Positions 31,111 to 43,029 of a stretch of DNA of 64,000 bases are shown here, piece by piece; positions within the stretch are counted from its first letter, which is position 1, and each line of letters opens with the position of its first letter. The translations under genes and the position numbers were made by a program. The stretch lies in NCBI RefSeq assembly GCF_905404315.1, contig NC_066272.1, positions 7,812,001-7,876,000 of the forward strand, written 5' to 3'. The notes beneath the pieces were generated by a model, which ran no database searches, was not told where the DNA came from, and saw only the letters and a list, made by a program, of their open reading frames with translations. This stretch comes from Leptidea sinapis (Eukaryota > Arthropoda > Insecta > Lepidoptera > Pieridae).

Positions 31111-31370
31111 TTTAAAAAAAAATTGTGCGTCATTATCATAATCAAACCGAAGACTAAGAATGTGGTGTTTTAATGTATAAACATAGCATTTCTTTGGTAA
31201 GACCAATTTTCAACCACTTGAGAGATCACTTTACGTCAGCTCACTCCTACAAATATAATAAGATTCATGAAAGTAATCAACCTTAACATTGAGCTATAAT
31301 TATTAATATCACAATGGATCACATTGGTCACAGTAATACAGGGCTACCCCGAATTGTATTAAAGTGACTA

Positions 31371-31640
31371 TTTTTTATGTAAATAAGGGACGAGACCAGC
31401 ATTGATACGCACGGTCCTTTCCAATGCAGTGCCGCTCAGGATTCTTGAAAATCCAAAAATTCTACAATTGCGTTCGTCACCTTGAGACATAAGATGTTAT
31501 TTCACCAGTAATTTCACAAGCTACGGCGCCCTTCAAACCAAAACACAGTAATATTTACACATTACTGCTTCACGGCAGAAATAGGCACCGTTATGGTACC
31601 CATCATCTAGCCGGCATCCTGTGCAAAGGAGCCCACTGGT
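31371..31640 (-). mobile_element. Family A repeat, near full length
   Basis: From TTTTTTATGTAAATAAGGGA to GGAGCCCACTGGT, with small deletions (the CAGGACGTTCAGCTGATGG segment and the CGGCACTAC segment). Confidence 0.85.
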
Positions 31641-31644
31641 AAAA

Positions 31645-32248
31645 TAACCATAAGGATAAATTTAAATGCCTTGAATGAAATGAGATAATAATATTGATCA
31701 AGATCATAGAAGATCAACACTTACGACAGTATGGGAAATAAATGAAATGATTAAAACTAAACCCGCGAAATGAAAGAATACTAAAGCTTGATAGTAATTT
31801 AAGATAATTAATATATCCGTAATAGATTTAACTTAGTTACATCGCTACAGATCAATGCTACCAGTTCGTGATTTTTATTCTTTAGAGAAGTGCTATTTAC
31901 TCTGGTCACAATGAATATTCCAGAAATCAAGATATACGATAAACAGATGTTAATAAAAATAAAGTCTCGTTGGACGAAGTAAATCATTCTTACACAGTAT
32001 CTCAGTAATTGTACAAAATAAATGTGTTGTAAAATTGATGAAAATTGTTAAAAATAAGTATCATAATGATAATTAACATATATTCTTAATAGAGGTTATC
32101 ACATCTTGATATTGGAGTATGAACCACCAAGAAATATGTTTTGGTATTCCAAAAATGTACCGCAGATTTTTGTGCCCGTTCTTGAGTCTAAGGTATATTG
32201 CGATTGGTTTGAATAAAACTTATTCGAATTTGCAGTTTAGCCGTTACA
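31645..32248. other. Unassigned AT-rich sequence
   Basis: No gene or repeat recognised. Confidence 0.4.
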
Positions 32249-32554
32249 TTTTTTTTTATGAAAATAAGGGACGATACGAGCAGGACGTTTAGCTGATGCT
32301 AATTGATATGCCTTGCTCATTACAATGCAGTGCCGCTCAGGATTCTTGAAAAACCCAAATATTCTGAGCGAAGCTACAATTGCGCTCGTCACCTTGAGAT
32401 GTTAAGTCTCAATTGACCAGTTATTTCACTAGCCACGGCGCCCTTCAGACCAAAACACAGTAATGTTAGACATTACTGCTTTACGGCAGAAAAAGGCGCC
32501 GTTGTGGTACCCATAAACTAGTCGGCATCCTGTGGAAGGGAGTCACCCACTGGT
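32249..32554 (-). mobile_element. Family A repeat, full length
   Basis: The most complete minus copy, about 305 bases, from a T run and ATGAAAATAAGGGACGATAC to CACCCACTGGT. Confidence 0.9.
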
Positions 32555-32559
32555 AACAT

Positions 32560-32980
32560 AACAAGGCATCAATCGTATTTCCTAACAGATATCTAATACA
32601 AATAGCTTCATTCTAAGAAGTTGTTTTGAAGATAATAGAGCAGGTTTCAACGCATGAAGCGCAAACTTACAATTGCCTTAGAATACTCATATAAGAACTA
32701 TAATAATAATAACATTACATTCACAGCCGGCTGTATGGTGTGATTTATGACCATGACGCATATTCGCAGTAACATCTGTGGTTACTTTGCTAAATACAAA
32801 GTATGTTTTACTGAAATTGTTTTGCGGGAAGTAGAAATAATTAATTATTTAATCATATTTCGAATATATTGGTTCTGGATATTATTTGAAAAATAAATTA
32901 CATTGAACAACAAGCTACATACATTATACTTCGTTGGGATGAATTTGAAACTAAAAGTCGAAAGGCTTAGTCTTCTCAAA
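32560..32980. other. Unassigned AT-rich sequence
   Basis: No recognised features. Confidence 0.4.
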
Positions 32981-32984
32981 ATCA

Positions 32985-33205
32985 CATCATCATCATCATG
33001 ATGCTGCTGGACAAAGGCCTCCCCCAAAGATTTCCACGACGATCGGTCCTGCGCTGCCCTCATCCAACGTATTCATCTTGACCAGATCATCGGTCCATCT
33101 TATGGGGGGCCTACCAACACTGCGTCTTCTGTTATGTGGTCGCCATTCGAGGACTTTACTACCCCAACTTCCTTCTGTCCGTCTACTACAAAAACAACAT
33201 GCCCT
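32985..33205 (-). mobile_element. RTE LINE 3' end
   Basis: In minus orientation it encodes the RTE C-terminus (VLEWRPHNRR-like, then GRPPIRWTDDLVK and RSSWKSLGEAFVQQ), ending in a (TGA/ATG)n tail at about 32987-33000. It is colinear with 34700-34925. Confidence 0.75.
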
Positions 33206-33715
33206 AAAATCAATAAAATAAAATAAAAAACAAAATCAAATAAATAAAATCACATCATAGGGTATATCAATTGAATTTCTTAGTAAATAAATAATAAAAC
33301 GATCCGTATTTTTGAATTCCAAGAGGAAAAGAACTATCTTTTAGAAATATATGGATCCATGGATATTTAAATAAAATCTCAATAAACGGTATTCTTCTGT
33401 GTTTTTATTATTTACTATTGATCTAGGGGCATTATTTTGCCGTCGTTTGTTTTAAAAACAGCACGGAAATAAATACCAAAGCAAAGCAGCATCAAATTTC
33501 ATAATCATTTATATGATTTTATTAAGCACACTTACTACGTACCCTCTCAATTTGCTTTTTGATAACTAGGATGCCTTAATTGCCCGAGGATCATTATTAT
33601 CCTTGCGAAGGGGAATAGATAACAATGAATTACCGGTTGTATGGAATACCATGTCTATTTTTCTAATGTTATAAACAGCACTTAATAACGTCATTCATTC
33701 CTAACTTATATATAA
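33205..33715. other. Unassigned AT-rich sequence
   Basis: No gene or repeat recognised. Confidence 0.4.
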
Positions 33716-33719
33716 TATA

Positions 33720-33948
33720 TTGACTGACTTTTACACAAATTATCTTGCCCCTACTAGACAAATCCTTTACTATGGGAACAAGACAACGATATATTTAATA
33801 CAATATACTTACTTAAATATACATAAATACATATAAACATCCATAACTCGGTAACAAACATCCATATTCATCATATAAATGATTCCACCCACCGGGATTC
33901 GAACCCGGGACCTAGGGACCTATAACCATCCGGCTATATAGGTCCTTA
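33720..33948 (-). mobile_element. Family J tRNA-headed SINE, full length
   Basis: In minus orientation: head GACCTATATAGCCGGATGGT, then a T-arm/B-box GGTTCGAATCCCGGTGGG, body CATTTATATGATGAATATGG, and a tail ending AAGATAATTTGTGTAAAAG. The tRNA-like part suggests RNA polymerase III transcription and LINE-assisted copying. Confidence 0.8.
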
Positions 33949-33949
33949 T

Positions 33950-34490
33950 AAAAGTTCATGTATGAGTATACGGTATACGGAATAGCTTATCATATTAAGC
34001 TTGTAACATGAAACAATGAAAAAAAAACACAGTAATATAACAAAAAAAATATTTCAAATTAAATCTTGTACACCAATGAGGTTACCTGCTATAGGTCGCT
34101 ATTTGGCGAAAAGGCCACCTTATTGTGCTACCATAACTGTAATAATTATTTTATTAATACAATACAGAATTTCCAATCACTCATTCGTTCAAATTTATAA
34201 TCTTATATTTATGTAACACTAGTGGACAAATATGATATCGTGTTCAAATAAAAATATGTTTACTATGCGTCAGGGGTCAGAGCGAAGTTCAAGAAAAGTT
34301 TAGTAAAGTTTCTATACCTGTGGTATTACAAAAGTACGACTAAAAATATTCAACACTAAGTGATCTGTGTATAGATATTAGTAGTATATATACAGAGAAT
34401 GAATTTGGGTGAACATTTGATTGAAATATTACTATATACCTTGATATATCATTACATATTATATCCCAAATATCACAGAATCTGAAGACG
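33950..34490. other. Unassigned AT-rich sequence
   Basis: A short plus open frame at 34016-34216 has no motif. Nothing else seen. Confidence 0.4.
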
Positions 34491-34493
34491 AAG

Positions 34494-34925
34494 GTTTTTA
34501 ACCAGAGTGCGTTCTCAATGAAGACTTACGGTACGCCGACGTGGTCGCTTACTATTGGCCTTATGAGAAAGCTCATGGTCGCTCAGAGGGCAATGGAAAG
34601 GTCTATGCTCGGAGTTTTCCTTCAAGATCGAATCAGAAATGAGGATATCTGTAGGAGAACCAAAGTTACCGACTCGCGAATTGCAAAACTGAAGTGGCAG
34701 TGCACATAGTTCGACGGACAGATGGCCGTCGGGGCAGTAAAGTCCTCGAATGGCGACCACGTACTGGAAGACGCAGGGTTGGAAGGCTCCCCACAAGATG
34801 GACCGATGATCTGGTTAAGATCGCCGGAATACGTTGGATGTGGGCAGCGCAGGACCGATCGTCGTGGAAATCTTTGGGGAAGGCCTTTATCCAGCAGTGG
34901 ACGTCGTCCGGCTGATGATCATATA
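34494..34925 (+). pseudogene. RTE LINE ORF2 C-terminal relic
   Basis: The plus strand encodes LMVAQRAMERSMLGVFLQD, RNEDICRRTKVTDSRIAK and LKWQC. After a frameshift near 34700 it reads HIVRRTDGRRGSKVLEWR, RTGRRRVGRLPTRWTDDLVK and SSWKSLGKAFIQQWTSSG before the stop at about 34915. This is the region after the RT catalytic core in RTE-clade elements, as recalled from butterfly RTEs. RT and endonuclease domains are missing. The same end is seen at 6375 and 32985. Confidence 0.8.
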
Positions 34926-34929
34926 CCTT

Positions 34930-35270
34930 GTGGAAAATTACTCACACGATGCAAAAATTTACTTCTCAAACTAACCCCTGTCAATACAACAAATATAAAA
35001 ACATACAATTGGCTCATTTTAGACAAACCTCTTGCTAAAAATTGGAACTAAATTATAGTAAAAATTATTAAATTTAATGTATATATTGATTTTCAAGTTA
35101 TGTGTCAAAAAACATCATAGAGTTCAAATCATAGCATCGCATTGTATAAAACCGTAAACAATGAGGAATAAATTCATGAAATTTGAATGAAGCTGCTTGT
35201 TGGCCAAAGTTTAATTGAAAACAAACAGTATAGTTTACTGTGAGTGACGGCGAACAGTCATCACAGGATA
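34930..35270. other. Unassigned AT-rich sequence
   Basis: Nothing recognised. Confidence 0.4.
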
Positions 35271-35274
35271 CATT

Positions 35275-36010
35275 TTGAAGTAGGTTGTTTAATTTGTTAT
35301 TTTTTTTATTTTCTGATTTTTAATGAATTTGAAGTGAACTAATTAACAATTTGTCTAAATATGTGTAGATATACTAAATATTTCAATGCAGCAATGAACG
35401 TAAGCGCTTCGCAATTTGACTACAGACGGTTAGAAATTCTGCCACAGATCGTTCCCTTACTGTTAGTTGTTAAGGAACTATTGATCATTATATTCGACTA
35501 CGACAACTACTTGACCATGACGTAGTTATGGTAGATGATTTAAATATCTTAATAGCGTAAAAAAGATTCAGCCGAGTATCATTAATTTGCGGCGAAGCCA
35601 TGAAGAGTTCCGTTACATTGTCATGGATTCCATAATCAGAACTCAACCAAAATCTCACCAAACTATCTATGAAGTATATCCTTTCCAATAAAAAAATAAT
35701 CATAGAAATCAGATGGTGCGATATTGCGTTATTCGTAAATTTGTCGTCCATATACGTAAAGCAAATTTAAGACTATTATGGTTTTCTCATGGCTGCCACT
35801 GTCAGATCTGGACCAAATTACAATGGGACCACACGGGAAGCACCAGCTTTCAAATATTAATAACAATATCATAATAAATATAAAAAATATAATGATAAAA
35901 ACAAAATTATCAAATCGGTTCATCCAGTCGAAAGTTTTGAGATAACAAACATAAAAAAAAACATACCGACGAATTGAGAACCTCCTTCCTTTTTTGAAAT
36001 CTTTTTTAGT
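35275..36010 (+). repeat. Family C modular repeat, copy 2 (full length)
   Basis: Runs from TTTTGAAGTAGGTTGTTTAA to GAACCTCCTTCCTTTTTTGA. The whole order of blocks is shared with 45103-45845. The ends resemble AACCGACTTCAAAAA in opposite orientations, as in a MITE with degenerate terminal repeats. Confidence 0.75.
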
Positions 36011-37480
36011 TTGCCAAATTCTCAAATCATTTTCTGGAAAACATTTCTGTTCAAAGCCGGCGTATGTACAATCCTAACAACTATTTGTTACTTTGATTAC
36101 TTCCAACATACGGAAGTATGTACCTTTGATCTAAACTGAACTTGAATTATTTTAAAATGTTCACGGTGAAGCTTCTCGTAGTGGTTGTACTCTCTCAGCG
36201 GCCCAATCCATATTGAGTTATCTTACTCAATATTATGTGCAATAATAAAATAACAAAGATATTCGATAACAAATAAAGTAAATGAGTTTTCTTTGAAAAT
36301 AAATTTTTATTTCTTCATGTTTTCACTCAGTATAAAACCTCGGCAGTTATATTGAAGAACCGTATAGTATATAAATTATTTATAATTTTCAACATAAAAT
36401 AAAAAAATTAATTATAAACATAATTATATAAAATAAATCCAAGACGAAAATTCAAATTTTCTTTAAATTTTTGAGTCTGTTATAATAACTGTTAAAAAAA
36501 ATCTCGAAGAATCGCAAGTTAATTTGGATGGAATTGATTTGGATGAAATGTGTGAGAAAATATTTGGATGGGATTGTCACAGTTACCCACCCATATAAAA
36601 GGACCAGATGATGTTGCTATTTTACGTCATCATTTATAAGTTGACGATCTTTTTCTGTCATTTTAAGTTCTTAATACATTAGCGATTGCTTAAATTCTAA
36701 GAAATCAGTTCCTTATCACATATATTGTGATATGACTGTGTTATCATTGTGTTACACACAAAGTCTACAATATGTGAAGCTCAGAAGCTCGTATTCAAAT
36801 GTAAAACTAATCACATACAGTACTTCAGAGCTGGAGCGTCCATGCTTTACACAACGTTTCATATTATTCAGTCCTATTTATGACAATACAAATCAAACCT
36901 AAATTATTATAGCAGAACCTCCTGTAAAAGCCATTACCTGCCATGCTATTGTCATATCACATAGTCTTTTATAAAATTTATAATTTTGTCATTAATTTTA
37001 TTTTGTTAGATTATAATTATTATTATTAAATTATAGTTTATAATTTTGTTAGTTTGTTTATAATCACGGAAAAATTGTAAATGTATCATTACTCTCTGTT
37101 ATTATCTTCTTCATAATTTGATTAATTTGAAAGGAATTGTAAAAAAATATTTAAATTTATCGTATTGTAAATTTTGATAAATTTTCAATAAATTGTAGTA
37201 ATTCACAAAATATACCTCAATCAAGTTTTTCAAATTCAACAAGTCATTCAAATTATATTATGTTTTAAATAAGGAAACATATTGAAAATTATTATGATTC
37301 ATTTTTCTTGAGTAATATAAGAAAACGAATAACATTTGAAATAGCACATAGCGTCGTAATGACCATGAAAAAAGAATAAAAATTTGGATTGAATTTAGAA
37401 CGTAATTTTAAGAACATTACGTTCAGAATTGAAGACTTCTACATAGTTTTATAAGAATCTTAAGTTTAATTATTTATTGT
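36010..37480. other. Unassigned AT-rich sequence
   Basis: No gene was recognised. A possible TATA element is listed separately at 36593. Simple A/T-rich sequence dominates 36950-37340. Confidence 0.4.
36590..36603 (+). promoter_or_regulatory. Possible TATA box, orphan
   Basis: CCCATATAAAAGGACC is a good TATA element in an otherwise AT-rich but less ordered region. TTATAAGTTGACGATC follows about 40 bases on. No open frame follows within 500 bases, so this is weak. Confidence 0.2.
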
Positions 37481-37484
37481 TGCC

Positions 37485-38023
37485 AGGCTTTTGACGTGTT
37501 TGTTGAAGTGAATATTTCTTTGAGCGCGGTACGCATATTTTTAGATGAGATAAAATATCTGGACTCGGGACACCGTTACGAGACGCTTTATCGGCTCTCA
37601 ACAAACAATGGTTGCCATGGTGATTTCAGTTATAATTAAAATATGGGCCGTTGTTGTCTATTACATTGGACAAATCGTCCAGAACAAAAAAAAAATTATA
37701 ACACACGTCACAGAGTATTGCTATATCTATCCATATTCAGTCATTAATGTCTTTAATAGCGGTTGAAATGTGTCATCCTAGCAACATGTACCAGGACTTC
37801 ATATACAGTTTAGAGGTTCATGCACAGTGCACATCTTAAAATTATTATACAAGTGCTGATCTTGGTGTTCTGAAATTATGGATGAAAGTTGAATTTTTCT
37901 AATAGATAAACTTTTAAATGTAAAATAATTGTAATTGTTCTGTATCGTAACATTTTTTATGTTATATAAATTGTCATTTTTTCTGTACGATAGCGCAATA
38001 AATGAATATTGTATTGCAGCACC
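37485..38023. repeat. Family H repeat, copy 1
   Basis: TTGAAGTGAATATTTCTTTG and GTACGATAGCGCAATAAATG recur in changed form at 55815-56025. The spacing differs. Non-coding; type unknown. Confidence 0.5.
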
Positions 38024-38101
38024 ACTGCATTATAATGAGCAGAGCGTATTATTTACCTTCAGGTTTACATCTTGTTAATATCTTTTTTTTCTCATAAAAA
38101 A
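38023..38101 (+). mobile_element. Family A repeat, diverged 3' fragment
   Basis: ACTGCATTATAATGAGCAGA to TCTCATA plus an A run; the last 80 bases only. Confidence 0.6.
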
Positions 38102-38159
38102 TATTATTGCCACTAATAACAAAAATATTTGTAACAAAACAATAACAAAACAATGGCAC

Positions 38160-38420
38160 AAGACTCACATTTCTGCACGAAACACGTGTCGAATTGATTG
38201 AAGATGAATCGCGGAATAAGGTCTTAGTTAAAAATGGACGTGGTGACGATAATTTAAATCATAAAACTAAAGTAACAATCAAATTCGTAGAAATGAGATT
38301 TATGCTCAACCAAACCATTGTGAATAAAATACTATTGTTACGCATAGCCTGCGTCATGTAGGTATATTCGTGCCACAAAATGTACCTTTAGAACCAAAAT
38401 ACATTTCGTTCACAAATCAT
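38160..38420 (+). repeat. Family G repeat, copy 2
   Basis: ACGTGTCGAATTGATTGAAG and CCTGCGTCATGTAGGTATAT correspond to blocks of copies 1 and 3, but in scrambled spacing. Confidence 0.45.
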
Positions 38421-38784
38421 TCAATACGAGCTATTTGAGCACGACTAATTAAGTGTACAACGTTATTCGCTTATTATTCAGGTTGTGCATACAGACTGAT
38501 TTATGAGCAAACAGTCATATTTTGCTGTACATTATTTTAACTTTTTACTAAATAAATAGTAACAATTATGTAGAATTTGTTTTTTTTTTAATATTTAACG
38601 TATTTAATATTTATACACAATACGTTAGTGTAACAAATTTATCGTGGATACTTTCAGGTCAACAGATATATTTTACTTAATATTTTGTAAGAAAATTTTG
38701 AAAATTTATTGAAGTAGGCGTTCTTCTTCGTCGTTACACTCTTGACAGAGCGGTCGCCCCACGAGACTTCGCCACTTTTCCCTG

Positions 38785-38963
38785 CTGGCCGAAGTAGGCA
38801 TTACTTTGCGGAAATCCATAATTATTAAAATGATTCGAGTTTTCTTTAGTGTTAATTCCGCCAATATTTGTCTCTTTTGACTCATGTCATGTTTCTCGTG
38901 CCAGATTTTGGCGAGTCAACATGCCCCGATGATGCCTCGTGTAGAGGCGAAACACGTGTCGAA
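38785..38963 (+). repeat. Family G repeat, copy 3
   Basis: TTTGCGGAAATCCATAATTA to GAGGCGAAACACGTGTCGAA. It is interrupted at 38963 by the tail of a LINE in minus orientation. Confidence 0.6.
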
Positions 38964-39765
38964 TTTATTTATTTATTTATTCAGAAACAAAAGGTTATTC
39001 AAAAATTTTAACAATTTATACTTAACAATACTTAAAAACTTATAGTTTCCTCTATTTTTAAACATAATGAACTAGATTTTCGCTACATAGAGGTAATATT
39101 AAACAAAAGTCGATATTTGACATAAAAATGAAATATACTTATATAAAAAAATAGAGGATATTATAAAGATACAAATAGATTACAGTATTAAATTAACAAA
39201 TCAAGAAAGTGTTTATTTGAAATATTTTTTTAAGGTCGCCAATTTATCAAAGAAAATATCTGTGTCAACTAGATTTTCATTATCATTAAAGTGTTTACAA
39301 ACACGCTTAATAAAAGAATTGGCACCATAAAGTGTTCTACTACGTGGTATATAAAACAAATTTTTAACACGCCTGCGAGGTACTCTAAAATGTATCCGAT
39401 TTAGTAGTGAGGGGACGTCAATATAGCTATTAACAATTTTGTATAAAAGAACGGATTCAACGCAATTACGGCGGGATCCCAATGGCTGAAACTTGTGACG
39501 ATTCATGATTCGGAGTAGTCAACATAATTATATCCTGTTCTGTGGTCCAAAGATTTTACAAATTTTCGTTGTATTCTTTCTAAGCGGTTAATATGACATT
39601 TAAAATAAGGGCTCAACACCGCAGACGCAAACTCAAGATGACTTCTAACAAAGCTATTGTAAAGTATCTTGTAGGTGAGGGAGTTCTTAAATGGTTTACC
39701 AATCCTTAGTATTAGTCCTAATTGCTGGTATGATTTAGATATAATGGAATCCATGTGTGGTATAA
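38964..39765 (-). pseudogene. Jockey-like LINE 3' half, broken by a frameshift
   Basis: The minus strand from 39754 encodes LGLILRIGKPFKNSLTYKIL, SFVRSHLEFASAVLSPYF and RLERIQRKFVKSLDHRTG, the segment just after the RT core in jockey-like LINEs. A single-base frameshift near 39505 moves the protein to the next frame, which runs LLYKIVNSYIDVPSLLNRI to a stop at 39213. A long AT-rich 3' UTR ends in a (TAAA)n-type tail at 38964-38985. The copy is 5'-truncated, lacking RT catalytic motifs and endonuclease, and inserted into a family G repeat. Confidence 0.75.
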
Positions 39766-40015
39766 AAATTGTTTAAAGACAAATAGTAAACTAACTATTT
39801 TTTTTTTTGCTTATTGTTTTATAGGCAATAGGAACACTGTAAGAAAATTAGATATCTAACTATTGCGGTTCATTGGTTATAGCCTGCTAGAAAACGAAAG
39901 GATGAATCCTGTGGGTTTCCCTAACAATATGTAACCGTAATAACTTTATGTGGGTTTTTCAGTCAGTAATTCTTAACTACTTGTGCATTGACATTTACAA
40001 TACTTGTTCTTTTTT

Positions 40016-40327
40016 ACCTGCGGGAGGCTCCTTTGCACAGGATGCCGGTTATTTTATGGGTACCACAATGGCACCCATTTCTGCCGTGAAGCAGTAATAT
40101 GTAACCATTACTGTGTTTCAGTCTGAAGGTCACCGTAGCTAGTGAAATTACTGGGAAAATGAGATTTAAAATCTTATGTCTCCAGGTGAGGGGCGCAACT
40201 GCAGTGCCGCACAGAATTTTCGGGTTTTTCAAGAATCCTGAGTGGCACTGCGTTGTAATTTGCAATGCGTATCAATTACCATCAGCTGAACGTCCTACTC
40301 GTCTCGTGCCTTATTTTCATAAAAAAA
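40016..40327 (+). mobile_element. Family A repeat, full length
   Basis: From ACCTGCGGGAGGCTCCTTTG to CCTTATTTTCATA plus A7; the most complete plus-strand copy, about 310 bases. Confidence 0.92.
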
Positions 40328-40329
40328 CA

Positions 40330-40860
40330 TATTCATTATTTTAAAATTAATGATATATTTAAAGTCATGATAAGTAATAACCAATAAAGAGCATCAAAAC
40401 TATTCAGATTTAAATGAAAGATAAGTCTTATAATATCCTCATTTCATTCAAAGCGTCGAGGTAATGAATATTTATTATAAAAAGCAAGCGATTATAGTCT
40501 TTCTGGTCTTATTGAACTGCTGGCATTTAATTCACTTTGAAAAATATTCAATAAATGCTACAAAGAGTTTTCTCTACTGATAGAACATAATGTTCTTTTG
40601 AAGTTCATGTTATTAAACCTTCTTTCTTAAAGTAACAACAAGTTTTTAAAGTCTTATTTGTATTTATAATTTAAATTAAGTAAGAATAAGTTAACCCGAG
40701 AATTGACTTGTACTTTACTGACAATTTTACAACTTTTTTTAAATTTTTTCGTAAGTCAGATTATTTTTCTACTTGCCTTTAGTATGAATCTCTATATAAC
40801 ATAAGCGGTCAGTTAAGCGCCCATCAAAAAAAAACACTCATTCTTCTACAAACTACATAA
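40330..40860. other. Unassigned AT-rich sequence
   Basis: No signal recognised. Confidence 0.4.
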
Positions 40861-40861
40861 C

Positions 40862-41078
40862 AATGAAGCAGTTATGTGTAAGCATTACTATGTTTCGGTC
40901 TGAAGGACGCTGTATTTAGTAAAATTTCTGGGCAAATGAGACTTAACATCTTATGTCTGAAGGTGAATTGGTCAGAATCAGGTCAGAATTTTTGGGGTTT
41001 TCCAAGAATCCAAAGAAAGAAGGAGTGGCACTGCATTGTAATGGGCAGAGCGTATCAATTACCATCAGCTGAAAAAAA
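40862..41078 (+). mobile_element. Family A repeat, both ends altered
   Basis: Starts at GAAGCAGTTATGTGTAAGC and ends early at ACCATCAGCTG followed by an A run, so its A tail was added before the usual end of the element. A short insertion lies near 41015. Confidence 0.75.
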
Positions 41079-41241
41079 CAATTAAATTAATCCAATTTTA
41101 TCACCCTGCCTCCGTCACCGTGTCGCTCAAAGCTATAGTATCTCACGATTTCTCTTCATACCAGAACCATTGAACCTTCAACCAACCACTTCATTGCATC
41201 TATTTTGTGGTTGCAACTCTATTACTACATATTTCCCCCTA

Positions 41242-42486
41242 CATGGGGCACATTAAAAGTTTTGCACTTGTACTAGCTAATCGGAACTATTTGAATTTCG
41301 AATGTTATATTTTTTTAACGTTGCAACCTTCTTAGTAATATAAAAAAATGGGCATGATAAAATTTGGCAATTGTTTTTTATCACACATTAAAGTTCTACG
41401 TAGACTTAATTCCACTGAATTAAGTCGAAAAGATTTTAGAGCGATAATTTTTTATTCTTTTAAAAGTTCTCTCTCTCCGCAAGACTATGCCGCTCGTCTT
41501 CAAAATGCTTTTGGGAGAGAAGCACCTTGCTCTTGAGCAACCTTCAGCTTTAACTGCCGCCAACGAAAATAATGTGACTACTGTTAAGCGGCTAATTGAA
41601 GAAAACCCGCTGATCACTTATGAGACAATTTGAGTACTATAATTGTGGATTGGTATGAGCCAAATTCAGAAAATTTTACACGAATAATTGAAAGTTCGGA
41701 AACTTTGTTGTCGTTGGATCCAACCTCCTGATCCTCATGAACTGACAGCGGAGCAGAAGCGGGCTCTCGTGGAATAGTGCTCAAGATGCTAATGAAGTAC
41801 GACCACGGACATTCTAATGCTGTTTATGACATTGTTACAGGAGACGAAACGTGGATTTATTGTTAATAACCCGAAAAAAACATCAGCAATCTTGTGAATG
41901 GGTGTTTGAAAATGTGAACAGGCCAATAAAAGTGAGGCGAGAAACTTTAGTAAAAAAATGATTGCATTTTTTTTCTCAGCTACGGGTCCCATATCCACAA
42001 TTCCACTTGAAGATCAAAAGAGTGTTAATTCCGAGTATTATTCAACCATTTGTTTACCCAGGGTAACACCCTGTTCACAAAAAAGTTCGCAAAAGACGAC
42101 CAAAAAGCCGCGTTCTCCTACATCATGACAGCGCTTCTTCACACACGGCCAACTAAACTAAGTCATTTTTAGCTTCCGAAAAAGTACAACTCGTCACCCA
42201 TCCTGTACAAAGCCCCGACCTAGCTGTGATTTCTGTATTTTCCCCAAAATGAAAGGTTTGATGAGAGGTTTCACTTTTACCAATTCCGAAGAGGCAGTGG
42301 TAGGGTTCAATCAGCTCGTAGAAAACATGCCTTCAGATCTGTATTCCTTCTGTTTTAAAAAATGGTTCGATCGCACAAAAAAATGTTTAAAATGTAAAGG
42401 AGAGTATTTTGTAAAGCAATAAACATATTTTTTTGATTATAACATGTTGTATTTTTAAGTTACGCAAAACTTTTAGTGTGACCTAC
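41242..42486 (+). mobile_element. Full-length mariner DNA transposon (dead)
   Basis: Terminal inverted repeats CATGGGGCACATTAAAAG... (left) and, reading from the right end inward, CGTAGGTCACACTAAAAG... share TTAAAAGTTTTGC-like cores. TA lies on both sides (41240-41241 and 42487-42488). A length of 1245 bp is normal for a mariner. Confidence 0.85.
41348..42420 (+). pseudogene. Mariner transposase pseudogene
   Basis: The N-terminal part gives IKVLRRLNSTELSRKDFRA-like residues and SSLSPQDYAARLQNAFG at 41348-41536. TGDETWIY (about 41845), with the first catalytic Asp, follows. LHHDSASSHTA (about 42120) has the second, and SPDLA (about 42222) the third. These are the DD34D landmarks of mariners. 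Many stops and frameshifts separate them, so no enzyme is made. The catalytic residues themselves are still readable. Confidence 0.85.
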
Positions 42487-42489
42487 GTA

Positions 42490-42930
42490 TAACTAATACC
42501 TGCATTTCTTTTAAAAATGAATCACAGTTCACACTCCACAAGTATTAACACTACAAAAAATAAAGAATGCAGATTAATATGAATTTCAATGTTGACTGAA
42601 GCTAATGAAATGCTAACAATTCCAAGTAAATATTGTAAATCTTCGAGTAAGTTGAGCCTTTAAAAGTTCTACTCTTGTAATATTTAAAAGCGCACCATCT
42701 GGGTAAACAATTTTGGGCATTTTATATTTCTACGATTAAGAAAATACTTTCGTAAAGATAATTCCAAAAGATTCCTAATGTAGTGCTGTATTTTTTCATA
42801 AGATTCCGATAATCGTATGATACATTAAAATTCTAATTTATATACTTTTTAATCAAAAAATTTTAACAAAATATCAACTGACTTCATAAAAACTACCTAT
42901 ACCAGAACAATAGATAATAATAATATCGAC
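42490..42930. other. Unassigned AT-rich sequence
   Basis: Nothing recognised. Confidence 0.4.
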
Positions 42931-42931
42931 A

Positions 42932-43029
42932 CACTTTTTTACACAAATTATCTTGCCCCAAATTAAGAATCTATAGCCTGCGTTATGGGTTGCAAGACAA
43001 CGATATATTTAATATAATATACTTACTTA
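42932..43029 (-). mobile_element. Family J SINE, tail half
   Basis: Contains TTTACACAAATTATCTTGCC and GGGTTGCAAGACAACGATAT, the same tail as 33725-33810. It is separated from its head half at 44467 by a LINE insertion. Confidence 0.85.
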
